Shown: piece after piece, positions 54,168 through 62,975 of the stretch
How positions within the stretch are numbered: position 1 is the stretch's first letter
How the letters are laid out: every line of letters starts with the position of its first letter
Assembly: GCF_021462415.1 (NCBI RefSeq)
Contig: NZ_JAKEDS010000004.1
Coordinates: 1-64,000, forward strand
Reading direction: 5' to 3'
DNA from: Rhodohalobacter sp. 614A
GTDB lineage: Bacteria > Bacteroidota > Rhodothermia > Balneolales > Balneolaceae
DNA: 64,000 bases
Notes under the pieces: model-generated
What the model was told of the DNA's origin: nothing
The model's input: the letters and a program-made list of their open reading frames with translations, nothing else
The model's database searches: none
Translations under genes and position numbers: made by a program

Positions 54168-57083
54168 ATGGCTGATATACAACAAATCTTAAGAGACAAT
54201 CTAACATCAGAACAACTTGAAGCCGCTACAGACGAAACAAAGGAAATATTATGCCTTGCATGTGCTGGGTCAGGAAAATCAAGAACCCTAGCTTATAGAA
54301 TTGCTAGGTTAGTCGCTGAAGGTGAAAAACCAGAAAGTATTGTTGCTTTCACTTTTACAAATAAAGCAGCTGAATCAATAAAAATTAGAGTGGCCGATGC
54401 TTTGATATCAAGTGGTGTTGATCCAAAAATTCTTGGTGCAATGTATTTAGGTACAATAGATTCATACTGTGGATTTATTTTGGGAGAAATAAATGCGGAT
54501 TATAGACAATTTGATATGTTGGACTCTAACCGCTTAACAATGTTTATAATGTCAAGAGCAGCGGAATTAGACATTTATCAACTTATAAATAGCCGAAACT
54601 CAAAATATTTTAAAACTATACAAAATGTTGTAGAGTCTTGGAATATTGTAAATAATGAAATGTTAGAGCTGAATTCCATTGCGGAACTTGATGATAGGTT
54701 AGGAAATACTCTTATCAATCTTAGACAGTTACTTCATAGAGATAAATTTATGGATTTCTCTTATGCTCAAAGGTTAGCGATTGAAGAATTGAATGCTGGA
54801 CATCGATCCGAAGATGTCTTGCATCATGTAAAACACCTTATGGTTGATGAATATCAAGATGTGAATCCGGCACAAGAACAGTTAATCTCTAATATATATG
54901 AACATGCTGAATCTTTATTCGTAGTTGGTGATGATGATCAGTCCATCTATTCCTGGCGAGGTGCAGACGTAAGAAATATTCTAGAATTTCCTGATAGATA
55001 TCCAGAGAGTTCTCAACATGAGCTTTCAACTAATTTTAGAAGTACTCCCAATATAATTAATGCCTCCACGAATTTTATTGAAAACCAACTTGGTGCAAGT
55101 AGATTCCCTAAAACTCCTACACCATCCGAGGGAAACACTAACCATCCTAGCCAAATTGGTAAATTCTGGTTTGATAATCGTAATGAAGAGGCAATATGGG
55201 TTGCTAAAAGAATACAGTATATGTTAGGAAAATCTTTTTTTGATAATGAAATGAATGAAATCAGAGGCCTTACACCTGGTGACTTCGCAATTCTAATGAG
55301 ATCTACTCATGGTAGCGGTGACGTCCTCCGACATGAACCTTTTACGAATTCATTAGACAATCTTAATTTACCATATTTTATTGAGACAGAGGGTTCAATT
55401 TTTTCACATCCACCAGTAAATGTTTTACACCAGACATTTTCACTCTTAAGAGATTCAAATCCTGATCGTACAACTGTTAGAAATCTATACAATGATTTAG
55501 TTATATCAGTATTTCCACAAACAAATTTTACTGATTATGCGGATCTAATCGCTCAATGGGGTAGATTAATTCATGGCTCAAGAGCAAGTGTACGTAGAAA
55601 AGTTTATCCTCAAGAATTTGTACATCAGTTACTTGAAGTATTTAAATATGATGAGTCAAATTTTGACTACATGGACAATAAAGCTCTTGGAGTTTTTAGC
55701 TCAATAATGTTAGATGTTGAATCAGTTTACATGAGTATTGATTCAACTGCTCGCTTTCATCAAGTGCTCAATTTTTTAGATAACGTTGCTGAAGGTGGTT
55801 ATGAAACAAGTCAAGATATTGTACTTCAGAGACCAGACAGGGTATTTGTTTCAACAATTCACAAAGCTAAAGGATTAGAGTTTCCTGTTACTTTTATTGT
55901 AGATATGGAACAAGCTAGATTTCCTGGACCAGTTGATCGAACATACAAAAAATGGCTGCCTGAAGAATTGATGGCGAATGCTTTCACCTCTGGAAGATAT
56001 GCTAATACGCTAGAAAACGATATAAGATTATTTTATACAGCCGTTACTCGATCGGAACGTTACTTATATTTGTCGGGGTGTAAGAGTTTGCCAACCGGCA
56101 CAAAAGTTTGGAAAAGATCAAATTTTATGAATGAATTTATCTATGATGAAATCGAGGAAAACTCAGAAGAACTTCCACCAAATCTCTCTGAGGCTGAACC
56201 AAAATCAAGAGTTGATGATAGCATCAAACCTACGAGTTTTACTGAGGTTCAGTATTATTTAAGATGTCCCAAAGAATATCAATTCAGGAAACAGTATGGT
56301 TTTAATCCATCTGTACCCGAAATGTTTGGATTTGGTCAAACTACTCATGTAACGATAGGCAAATTGCACGAACTGTATAAAAATCATCGACCTTCAGATG
56401 AACAAATTGATGAGACTGTTGAAGAGATATTTCATCTAAAACATGTACCCCAAAGTAGAAACCCTCAGGAAAATCCAGGGCCCTATGAAAGAGCAAAAGA
56501 AAAAACACGTGATATTATAAAAAGTTATGTTGATAAGCATGATGATGATTTTACTCAAGAGAAAAGAGTCGAGGCCAGATTTGAAATCCCTGCTGAAAAT
56601 ACAGTCATCTCTGGGGCAATTGATTTAATGATAAAAGAAAATTCAGAAGGAGAAATTGAAAGCGCTACGGTAATTGATTTTAAATCAATGGAATTAGGAG
56701 AGGATGGTGATGAGTTTAATGAGGAGCTTGACTGGATTTCACTTTCATTACAAGTTCAACTCTATGCACTAGCAGCCACTCAAGTTTTAGGAGAAAATGC
56801 AAAAACTGGTAAAATCCATTTTTTAAAGGATAATAAAAGAGTAGAAATACCAGTTGACGATCAATCTTTAGAAAATGCATTAAAAAATGTTGAGTGGGCA
56901 GTAAAACAAATCATTAATAGGGACTATCCAATGCGTCCAGCTACTGACAAATGTGATAAATGCGATTTTAAAAGATTGTGTAAAAAGGAGTTACAAGATT
57001 TTCGTGATGATGACGTACCTCCTCCTATTAAAACTCCTCATGGTGAGATGTTAATTACTTGTTTTAGTCAAATAGAAACATAA
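54168..57083 (+). CDS. UvrD/Rep helicase fused to an iron-sulphur PD-(D/E)XK nuclease
   Basis: 971 residues. SF1A helicase motifs: Q-motif LTSEQLEAAT (12-21), Walker A ACAGSGKSRT (31-40), VDEYQD (226-231), GDDDQSIYSWRGAD (254-267), NFRS (289-292), then THKAKGLEFP-like IHKAKGLEFPVTF and YTAVTRSERYLY. The C-terminal part (about 690-950) is an AddB/Cas4-like nuclease: SFTEVQYYLRCPKEYQFR, GAIDLM, VIDFKS, QVQLYA and CDKCDFKRLC, so one upstream Cys plus CxxC-x5-C for a 4Fe-4S cluster. AT-rich; divergent from the methyltransferase, 80 bases apart. Probably a DNA-degrading defence or repair machine. Confidence 0.88.
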   Translation: MADIQQILRDNLTSEQLEAATDETKEILCLACAGSGKSRTLAYRIARLVAEGEKPESIVAFTFTNKAAESIKIRVADALISSGVDPKILGAMYLGTIDSYCGFILGEINADYRQFDMLDSNRLTMFIMSRAAELDIYQLINSRNSKYFKTIQNVVESWNIVNNEMLELNSIAELDDRLGNTLINLRQLLHRDKFMDFSYAQRLAIEELNAGHRSEDVLHHVKHLMVDEYQDVNPAQEQLISNIYEHAESLFVVGDDDQSIYSWRGADVRNILEFPDRYPESSQHELSTNFRSTPNIINASTNFIENQLGASRFPKTPTPSEGNTNHPSQIGKFWFDNRNEEAIWVAKRIQYMLGKSFFDNEMNEIRGLTPGDFAILMRSTHGSGDVLRHEPFTNSLDNLNLPYFIETEGSIFSHPPVNVLHQTFSLLRDSNPDRTTVRNLYNDLVISVFPQTNFTDYADLIAQWGRLIHGSRASVRRKVYPQEFVHQLLEVFKYDESNFDYMDNKALGVFSSIMLDVESVYMSIDSTARFHQVLNFLDNVAEGGYETSQDIVLQRPDRVFVSTIHKAKGLEFPVTFIVDMEQARFPGPVDRTYKKWLPEELMANAFTSGRYANTLENDIRLFYTAVTRSERYLYLSGCKSLPTGTKVWKRSNFMNEFIYDEIEENSEELPPNLSEAEPKSRVDDSIKPTSFTEVQYYLRCPKEYQFRKQYGFNPSVPEMFGFGQTTHVTIGKLHELYKNHRPSDEQIDETVEEIFHLKHVPQSRNPQENPGPYERAKEKTRDIIKSYVDKHDDDFTQEKRVEARFEIPAENTVISGAIDLMIKENSEGEIESATVIDFKSMELGEDGDEFNEELDWISLSLQVQLYALAATQVLGENAKTGKIHFLKDNKRVEIPVDDQSLENALKNVEWAVKQIINRDYPMRPATDKCDKCDFKRLCKKELQDFRDDDVPPPIKTPHGEMLITCFSQIET

Positions 57084-57153
57084 ATAATTTTTTCATTAGT
57101 GATACATAGTAAAATTACGCTATAACCTTATTACTGGCAGATTATTTTAAAGA

Positions 57154-58134
57154 TTACTGAACTTCCTTAAATCTTAAATAATGATTTTCCAACGCCTCCC
57201 GGGCAGGTTGGTACCCAATCGCCTCAGGCAGGAGTATACTTTCTTTGTTCAAATCCCACAAGTTCCCAACGTTATTATTTTCTTCTTTTAACCATTTGGA
57301 GAGCCGGATGGTATAATCCGGGGTTACGGTCAGCATATACTCATCGAACATCCAGTGGTGTGATTTGCAGAGGGCGAGGCCGTTGCGCGGGTCGTCGTTA
57401 TTGCTTTGGCTTCTCGGAATAATGTGTGCACCGTCCACAAGCGTGCTGCCGCCCTGTGTAATCACTTTGGAACGGCAAACCGCGCAGGTGTAATTGTAGA
57501 CTGACCGGACGGTTTTACTGAATCCGGCATCGCGTACTTGTGTTTGGGTTGTTCTGTATTTCACGCTCTCTTCTTGTGTGTGATCCTTTCTGAACGGCTC
57601 CGCTGCGAAAGCCTCCAATTGCCTGGAATAATCGTAGGACTGGTAGTTAAATGAACGGATGGCAGCGAGTTTCTTGTGGACTTCTGGAGAAAAATAGCTT
57701 CTTGCAAGCAATGCACGGATCATTTCTCTCTGCTGCGGATCGCTCATCATACGAAAAAACTGATCGTCCAGAATAGCATAATCAGCGCGGTCTTTTAATC
57801 CTCCCAGAGAGGGAGCTGTTTGATACTCCGGTTTGTCCTTCTTGTAAACCAAGTCCCAGAACGGTTCACTCTTCATATAGAAAAAAGGCAGCGCAATAGT
57901 TGTAACCCTCTCCTCTCCCATCACCACCTTCCAGTAGGTAAAAAATGTCTCAACAAGCGATTGGCTGAGTTCAATGTTGTTGCCTTTAATCCAGCCCTGT
58001 TCCATTCCATCCATCACACTCAACAATAAAAGCGGCTTATGCGGAGCCCGTCCCCTGGTCTCCTCCGGCCAGTTGTGGGAGGTATCCGAATGGAGGGAGG
58101 TTAAGGCGTTTATGATGGTATCCGTCAGTTGCAT
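57154..58134 (-). CDS. HNH nuclease with ScoMcrA-like N-terminal domain
   Basis: 326 residues. The N-terminal APHKPLLLLSVMDGMEQGW motif is typical of restriction-type HNH proteins related to ScoMcrA. The C-terminal HNH_2 domain has CAVC (zinc), VDGAHIIPRSQSNNDDPRNG and ALCKSHHWMFDEYML. Base composition is more like the host than the other island genes, so it may be of separate origin. It would cut foreign, perhaps modified, DNA; the modification sensed is unknown. Confidence 0.8.
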   Translation of the reverse strand: MQLTDTIINALTSLHSDTSHNWPEETRGRAPHKPLLLLSVMDGMEQGWIKGNNIELSQSLVETFFTYWKVVMGEERVTTIALPFFYMKSEPFWDLVYKKDKPEYQTAPSLGGLKDRADYAILDDQFFRMMSDPQQREMIRALLARSYFSPEVHKKLAAIRSFNYQSYDYSRQLEAFAAEPFRKDHTQEESVKYRTTQTQVRDAGFSKTVRSVYNYTCAVCRSKVITQGGSTLVDGAHIIPRSQSNNDDPRNGLALCKSHHWMFDEYMLTVTPDYTIRLSKWLKEENNNVGNLWDLNKESILLPEAIGYQPAREALENHYLRFKEVQ

Positions 58135-58339
58135 TCATGAAATATCGAATCGCGGCAGATGAATATCAACCTTCGCGTTCCTCTGCGTTCTCCCGATTAT
58201 AAAAGGTAACCGTCCGAAGGATTGGGACAGTCTTGGCGCGGAGGAACACGGGGATCTTCTGCTATATGCTACGCTTTGTTCTTCTTTTAGTTTTTTCTGT
58301 ATCAAGCTCGTATCAACACCTGTACAACACCGTTATTTT

Positions 58340-58383
58340 ACGGAGTATATACGGACTATACACGGAGTATAGCCGGAGTTAAT
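58340..58383. repeat. Four 11-bp tandem iterations
   Basis: ACGGAGTATAT, ACGGACTATAC, ACGGAGTATAG and CCGGAGTTAAT follow each other without gaps, about one DNA helical turn each. Confidence 0.7.
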
Positions 58384-58390
58384 AGGAGGG

Positions 58391-58500
58391 AATATCGAAT
58401 GTTGAACAAGGAATGCCGAATTACGAAGTGGCCAATACTTCAACATTCTTTGGCAGAGGCATTCCTTTGGGAAATCTTTGCCCGACATTCAATCTTCACC
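58391..58500. repeat. Dispersed ATATCGAA/GGAATG repeat with reversed micro-element
   Basis: AATATCGAATGTTGAACAAG and GAATGCCGAATTACGAAGT resemble the inverted repeat at 62535-62620. At 58450-58472 a degenerate reverse copy of the 22-nt micro-element is present (its complement reads CCCAAAGGAATGCC then TCTGCCA). Confidence 0.5.
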
Positions 58501-58520
58501 CGAATTCTATATATTGAACT

Positions 58521-58985
58521 GTGATCAAATATATTTTCATCTTGATTTTGGCTTTTTCGTGGACGGATGCCCTGTCTCAATCTCTCGGTATCTCGCCCAG
58601 CTCTCATAAACTTTGGGGAGAAACTACCGGAATGACCGAATTTTATGCGGAGTATAAATTCGTGGGGTTACACTATTTTCACAATCGTGATGAAACCCGG
58701 TATACCCTGGAAGGATCGGATGATGTCATCAGAAAAACTTCTTCCTTCGCCTTCTCTATAACTCCGGTGGATCTTACCTATTTTCGTGCCGGGATGATTT
58801 TTTTCGAACAACGGTTTCCAGTTGAAGTTGCGTCACGGGCCCAATTCCTGCTGGAAGCCAATTTGCCGATTCGTCGATTTACCATCAGTTACCGGCATAT
58901 CAGTAATGGCTTTGGTCTGTTTAATGAAGTTAATCCTGGCGTGGATTCTTTTTCGGTGAAGGTGAATTTCGGAAAAGTAGATTAA
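58521..58985 (+). CDS. PagL-like acyloxyacyl hydrolase (lipid A deacylase)
   Basis: 154 residues with a signal peptide (IFILILAFSWTDALS) and an alternating-strand outer-membrane barrel. The family's active-site region is YRHISNGFGLF followed by NPGVDSF; the His-x-Ser pair is the catalytic His/Ser of PagL, while the third catalytic residue (Glu in Pseudomonas) aligns with Asp here. It would remove an acyl chain from lipid A at position 3. The start is GTG. A role in non-lipid A deacylation cannot be excluded. Confidence 0.78.
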   Translation: MIKYIFILILAFSWTDALSQSLGISPSSHKLWGETTGMTEFYAEYKFVGLHYFHNRDETRYTLEGSDDVIRKTSSFAFSITPVDLTYFRAGMIFFEQRFPVEVASRAQFLLEANLPIRRFTISYRHISNGFGLFNEVNPGVDSFSVKVNFGKVD

Positions 58986-59057
58986 CCGCGGAGCCCGCTG
59001 AGAAACGCGGAGGAATTATCAACCCTACTCTGCGACCCTCAGCGTACACCACGGTTT
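58984..59057. repeat. Dispersed CGCGGAG hairpin repeat
   Basis: AACCGCGGAGCCCGCTGAG ... CTCAGCGTACACCACGGTT pairs end to end and is related to the copies at 59508-59583 and 45681-45735. Confidence 0.6.
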
Positions 59058-59065
59058 AATATGTT

Positions 59066-59444
59066 TTAAAGGTTATTCACAACCCTTCGGATTCCTTCTT
59101 TCATTAATGACACATTAAAAATTAAGCAGATATCCCAGTTTATTATTTGAGAGTTTCAAATAAGTTAAAATTTGGGCCATGTGTATATCATTGAGTGCTT
59201 ATACAGATTTAATTTCAATAATTACCTTCCGCTCAACCCAGAGATCAATCCGGTATCCACATTCCAGTTTTACATCATTATAAATTACAGATAAGGCCAC
59301 TTCTCTCTCCGTAAAAAGTCCGGTTTCCATTAGCTCATACTTCAGACAAGCTTGGTAAGTTGATTCGAGTAATCCCGGTCCAGTGTTTCTGTGAACTTGA
59401 ATAGCAGCACGTACTATTTTATCGCCAATCTGATTTTCGGTCAT
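59066..59444 (-). pseudogene. Decayed GxxExxY protein gene
   Basis: The frame from 59444 (MTENQIGDKIVRAAIQVHRN) matches the intact gene at 45744-46121, but a nonsense codon follows IEIKSV where the homologue has IEIKAVDS. Beyond it, the reading continues ALNDIHMAQILTYLKLS, then a single extra T shifts the frame before NVSLMKEGIRRVVNNL. So it has at least two inactivating changes, and only an 81-residue fragment could still be made. Confidence 0.88.
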
Positions 59445-59507
59445 ATAATAAAGTTTATCGATGTTTAACTATATGAACCAAAAACTCTGAATACCTTACA
59501 TTTTTGT

Positions 59508-59583
59508 TTAACCGCAGTGATCGCAGGGGAACGCGGAGAACTTCTTAATCAAACTCTGCGATCCTCCGCGTACTCCGCGGTTC
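59508..59583. repeat. Dispersed CGCGGAG hairpin repeat
   Basis: AACCGCAGTGATCGCAGGGG ... CTCCGCGTACTCCGCGGTT forms an imperfect inverted repeat between the decayed GxxExxY gene and the quinone reductase gene. Confidence 0.6.
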
Positions 59584-59588
59584 ATTTT

Positions 59589-60611
59589 TCAAGGAACTAA
59601 AATTACTTTCCCGATATTCTTTCTCTCCTCGATATACCGGTGTGCATCACCCACATCATCAAAGGAAAATGTGGTATCTACATGCGGGTTGATCCAGCCC
59701 TCTTCCACGCCTTCCAAGATCTCTTTCATCCAAAGTGACGCTTTATCGGGTTCGTGCCAGAGGTGGCCGAGGTTTACGCCGAAAACCCCGTTATTCTTAT
59801 TTAAAAGTGGAATAGGGTGATAAAACGGCATCCCAACGACGGTTTTCAGGAGATTGAAGGTAGCTTTGAGTCCGCCGGAATCGGAGCTGGCTGTTGAAAT
59901 GCCGAACATCCCCAAGCGGCCGGTGGATCGCAACGCTTTATAACTTTGTTTCCAGTGCTTGCCTCCAAGTGGATCCGTGACCAGCTCCACGCCTCGGTCA
60001 TTGGTGAGATTCATCAGCTCGGAATACCAGTCGTTATTTCTATAATCGATGGGATGGTCCAGTCCTCGATCGCTCAGAAAATCGTGCTTTTGTTGGCTGG
60101 ACGTTCCAAATGTGGTCGCCCCGATGTGTTTGGCGATGTCGAGCTGGGCGAGCCCCATTCCTCCACCGGCATTGTGGATGAGTACCGATTCATCCTCCCG
60201 GAGTCCGCCCATCACCACAAGTAATACCCACGCCGTCAGGTAATTAACCGGAAGTGTGGCGGCCTCTTCAAATGAAAGTCGATCCGGTTTTTCATGAATC
60301 TGGCTCTGTTTTACTACAACCTGCTCCGCCTGTCCGCCGAATCGTGTAATGGCTACAACTTCTTTCCCTATCCAGTCTTTATTGACACCCGATCCTACAT
60401 CCTTAATTACCCCGGAAACTTCATATCCCATTACGCAGGGTTTATCCGGAGCATCCTGGTATTGTCCTTTTCGGGCAAGGATATCGGCGAAGTTCAAACC
60501 GGAGGCCTTCACCTGGATTAGGATTTCATCATTGGCTGGTTCTAAATCAGGAACTTCCTGAATTTGGAGTATGTCGTAATTGCCGTTGGTTGTGTTTACA
60601 ATTTGTCTCAT
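59589..60611 (-). CDS. Quinone oxidoreductase-like/VAT1-type dehydrogenase
   Basis: 340 residues from the Met at 60611 (MRQIVNTTNGNYDILQ). Medium-chain dehydrogenase fold without catalytic zinc ligands: GroES-like N-terminal domain (LIQVKASGLNFADILARKGQ), then the NADPH-binding Rossmann domain with LIHNAGGGMGLAQLDIAK. Closest in style to quinone oxidoreductase and synaptic-vesicle VAT1 proteins, which reduce quinones or enones. A longer upstream start would run into the dispersed repeat and is not favoured. Confidence 0.88.
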   Translation of the reverse strand: MRQIVNTTNGNYDILQIQEVPDLEPANDEILIQVKASGLNFADILARKGQYQDAPDKPCVMGYEVSGVIKDVGSGVNKDWIGKEVVAITRFGGQAEQVVVKQSQIHEKPDRLSFEEAATLPVNYLTAWVLLVVMGGLREDESVLIHNAGGGMGLAQLDIAKHIGATTFGTSSQQKHDFLSDRGLDHPIDYRNNDWYSELMNLTNDRGVELVTDPLGGKHWKQSYKALRSTGRLGMFGISTASSDSGGLKATFNLLKTVVGMPFYHPIPLLNKNNGVFGVNLGHLWHEPDKASLWMKEILEGVEEGWINPHVDTTFSFDDVGDAHRYIEERKNIGKVILVP

Positions 60612-60635
60612 AAAAAATGAATATTGAATTTTAAT

Positions 60636-60728
60636 CGTCAGTTCGAGCGCAATGGAGCCATAGTGAAATGAAGTCAAGAAGCCTACTCTGAGGTCTCGAC
60701 TTCGCATTCGCTGCGCTCGACCTGACGG
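60636..60728. repeat. Dispersed GTCAGTTCGA inverted repeat, copy 1
   Basis: CGTCAGTTCGAGCGCA at the left pairs with TGCGCTCGACCTGACG at the right, with GAAGTCAAGAAG and CTCGACTTCG inside. Typical dispersed, non-coding repeat of FCB genomes. Confidence 0.65.
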
Positions 60729-60827
60729 GAAACTTCTTAGCGAAACTTTGCGACCTTAGCGGTTAAAAAGGGATGAACCGCTAAGTATGCGAAGGAACGC
60801 AAAGAAATATTATTATATGGTATAAAC

Positions 60828-60949
60828 TGTCAGTTCGAACGCAATAGAACGAAGTGGAATGAAGTCGAGAAGTCTTTATCGGTACTAATGAGTTCCCGAC
60901 TTTCTCTTTGGCTTCACTTTGTTACGCTCAGAGTGCGCTCGAACTGACG
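60828..60949. repeat. Dispersed GTCAGTTCGA inverted repeat, copy 2
   Basis: TGTCAGTTCGAACGCA ... GTGCGCTCGAACTGACG, same family as copy 1 but longer in the centre. Confidence 0.65.
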
Positions 60950-61084
60950 GACAACTACTTTGCGACCTAAGTGTGACCACAAGCGAGACGCTTGCGCTAT
61001 CTCAAGATCCCGACTCTTCAGGTAAATTCAGAATTTCTAAGAAGGCCTTCGTTACTCGTCATTCCTTGTTTTATATTCGATATT

Positions 61085-62446
61085 CTATTGCGGCTGAAGT
61101 TCTTCGATCTCTTTGATGTTTTCGGTCAATCGTTCTTCTTCAATTTCGTGATCACTCAGCTTGCCGGCGAAATAGTCGTCATAGGCTGCCATGTCCACGA
61201 ATCCATGTCCACAGAGATTAAAGAGAATCGTCTTTTCAGTTCCCTCCTCTTTGGCTTGCCTGGCCTCCCGAATTACCTGGGCTATACCATGTGTTGCTTC
61301 GGGAGCGGAGATAATTCCTTCGGCTTTCGCAAACATCACACCGGCTTCAAAACACTCGAGTTGCTGGAGAGCCACGGCTTCAATCAAATCATCTTTCAGC
61401 AACTGGCTGCACAATACACTGGCTCCGTGATATCGCAGCCCGCCCGCATGGATGGCCGCCGGTGTAAAGTTGTGGCCTAAGGTGTACATTGGTAACAGTG
61501 GCGTATATCCGGCAGAATCGCCATGATCGTACATGAACTTGCCGCGGGTTAGTTTGGGACAGGATGCCGGTTCAACCGCTACAAATCGCGTGTTTTTGCC
61601 ATCCGTGAGATTATTCTTCAGAAACGGAAATGAGATGCCGGCAAAATTTGAACCGCCTCCAAGCGGAGCAACCACCACATCAGGATAATCCCCGGCATAT
61701 TCCAATTGCTTGATCGCTTCCTGGCCAATAATCGTTTGATGCAAGAGAACATGATTTAGCACCGAACCGAGAGAATATTTTGTATTCTCATCACCCACCG
61801 CGCGTTCAATCGCTTCGGAAATGGCAATTCCAAGACTACCGCTGGTATCCGGTGTTTTTTCAAGAATCTTTCGGCCCGCTTCGGTTCTGTCGCTGGGTGA
61901 TGGATACACATCCGCACCGAATGTATTCATCATCACTTTTCGATAGGGTTTTTGATCGTAGCTGATCCGAACCATATACACTTCGCACTTCAAATCAAAC
62001 TGGGAGCATGCAAACGCCAGGGCCGTTCCCCACTGACCCGCGCCGGTTTCCGTCGTAATACTTTTTACCCCTTCTTTCTTGTTGTAGTACGCCTGGGGAA
62101 CTGCGGTATTTGGCTTATGTGATCCACTCGGACTCACACCTTCATATTTGTAGTAAATTTTTGCTGGCGTATCCAGCATCTTTTCCAAACCCGTGGCGCG
62201 ATACATCGGCGTTGGCCGCCAGATCTTGTAGATCTCCCGAACCTCATCCGGAATTTCAATGTACTGCTCTGTGGAGACTTCCTGCTCGATCAATCCCATC
62301 GGAAAAATCGGGCTCAGGTCATCCGGTCCGGCCGGCTGGCGTGTTTTTGGATTCAGCGGCGGCAGAGGTTTATTGGGCATATCCGCCACAATGTTGTACC
62401 ATTTTGTGGGGATATCCGATTCGTTGAGCATGATTTTTCGGTTCAT
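61085..62446 (-). CDS. trpB2: TrpB2-type tryptophan synthase beta-like protein
   Basis: 453 residues from the Met at 62446. PLP-dependent fold type II: the PLP lysine is in [15 protein letters not shown], with the substrate loop [16 protein letters not shown] and the phosphate-binding GGGSNFAGI. The extended N-terminus ([20 protein letters not shown]) and C-terminus mark the TrpB2 subfamily, which makes tryptophan from indole and serine without TrpA or salvages indole. No other trp gene is near. The first codons of a longer in-frame reading are hydrophobic and lie in a repeat, so that start is rejected. Confidence 0.92.
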   Translation of the reverse strand: MNRKIMLNESDIPTKWYNIVADMPNKPLPPLNPKTRQPAGPDDLSPIFPMGLIEQEVSTEQYIEIPDEVREIYKIWRPTPMYRATGLEKMLDTPAKIYYKYEGVSPSGSHKPNTAVPQAYYNKKEGVKSITTETGAGQWGTALAFACSQFDLKCEVYMVRISYDQKPYRKVMMNTFGADVYPSPSDRTEAGRKILEKTPDTSGSLGIAISEAIERAVGDENTKYSLGSVLNHVLLHQTIIGQEAIKQLEYAGDYPDVVVAPLGGGSNFAGISFPFLKNNLTDGKNTRFVAVEPASCPKLTRGKFMYDHGDSAGYTPLLPMYTLGHNFTPAAIHAGGLRYHGASVLCSQLLKDDLIEAVALQQLECFEAGVMFAKAEGIISAPEATHGIAQVIREARQAKEEGTEKTILFNLCGHGFVDMAAYDDYFAGKLSDHEIEEERLTENIKEIEELQPQ

Positions 62447-62534
62447 AGGTCCTTCAAGTTTTTGATGAGATTGATATTCATAAGGATAGAATAGTAAAAT
62501 AAAAAGGACAGCGATATAAACAACAGGTAAGAAT

Positions 62535-62620
62535 AATGAATATCGAACAAGGAATGACAAATTTTGAAGTTTAAAATACTTCTACATTCTAACTTCGTTG
62601 TTCAGTATTCGATATTCAAA
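62535..62620. repeat. Dispersed ATATCGAA inverted repeat
   Basis: GAATAATGAATATCGAACAA at the left and TTGTTCAGTATTCGATATTC at the right are complementary over most of their length, with a GGAATG / CATTC pair inside. It ends just at the DUF3127 stop. Confidence 0.65.
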
Positions 62621-62975
62621 ACGGCACATCGTCTTCATCATAGTCGATCTCTTGGTTTCCTTCCATGGTCATACCCGGAGCACTTGGCGGGGCGTTCACT
62701 TCTCCAGAGCCCTGTTCCACTTTCCATGCTTTAACATCCGTGTACCAGTTTCCCTTGTATTCCCGGCTTTGGATGTCGATGTAAACGGTCACTTCCAGAT
62801 CTTCTTCCACTGCCTGCTTATCGATGTTATCGCCCCACTGGGTGATGCATACTTTCTTGGGAAACTTGCCCTTTGTTTCGAGGATAAAATCCCGCTTCCG
62901 CCAGGGACCGTTTTTACTTTCTCCTGATTGTTCATCTAAAACTTTAAATACCCGACCGCTTAGTTTGAGATCCAT
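62616..62975 (-). CDS. DUF3127 (SSB-tail-like) protein
   Basis: 119 residues. The OB-like domain (VFKVLDEQSGESKNGPWRKR, VCITQWGDNIDKQAVEEDLE) is the DUF3127 core, and the acidic C-terminal tail ends DEDDVPF, like the protein-binding tail of single-strand DNA-binding proteins. It may bind nucleic acid or SSB partners; function not established. Confidence 0.85.
   Translation of the reverse strand: MDLKLSGRVFKVLDEQSGESKNGPWRKRDFILETKGKFPKKVCITQWGDNIDKQAVEEDLEVTVYIDIQSREYKGNWYTDVKAWKVEQGSGEVNAPPSAPGMTMEGNQEIDYDEDDVPF

Larger units (their letters stand above)
58135..58520. other. Intergenic region with repeats, no gene
   Basis: 386 bases without a gene. It contains a CGCGTT-type repeat fragment (58170-58250), four 11-bp tandem iterations (58340-58383) and a dispersed ATATCGAA repeat (58391-58500) holding a degenerate micro-element. 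Confidence 0.6.
60612..61084. other. Intergenic repeat cluster, no gene
   Basis: 473 bases made almost wholly of dispersed repeats: GTCAGTTCGA repeats at 60636-60728 and 60828-60949, a CGCTAAG repeat at 60735-60803, and an ATATCGAA repeat fragment near 61058-61086. No coding frame is supported. Confidence 0.65.

Noticed and set aside
58340-58383. CRISPR array
   Set aside because: The units adjoin each other without spacers and are only 11 bases long; no cas gene is present.
61085-62560. Longer TrpB2 with an N-terminal membrane helix
   Set aside because: The extra residues come from a dispersed ATATCGAA repeat region; the Met at 62446 gives the family N-terminus.
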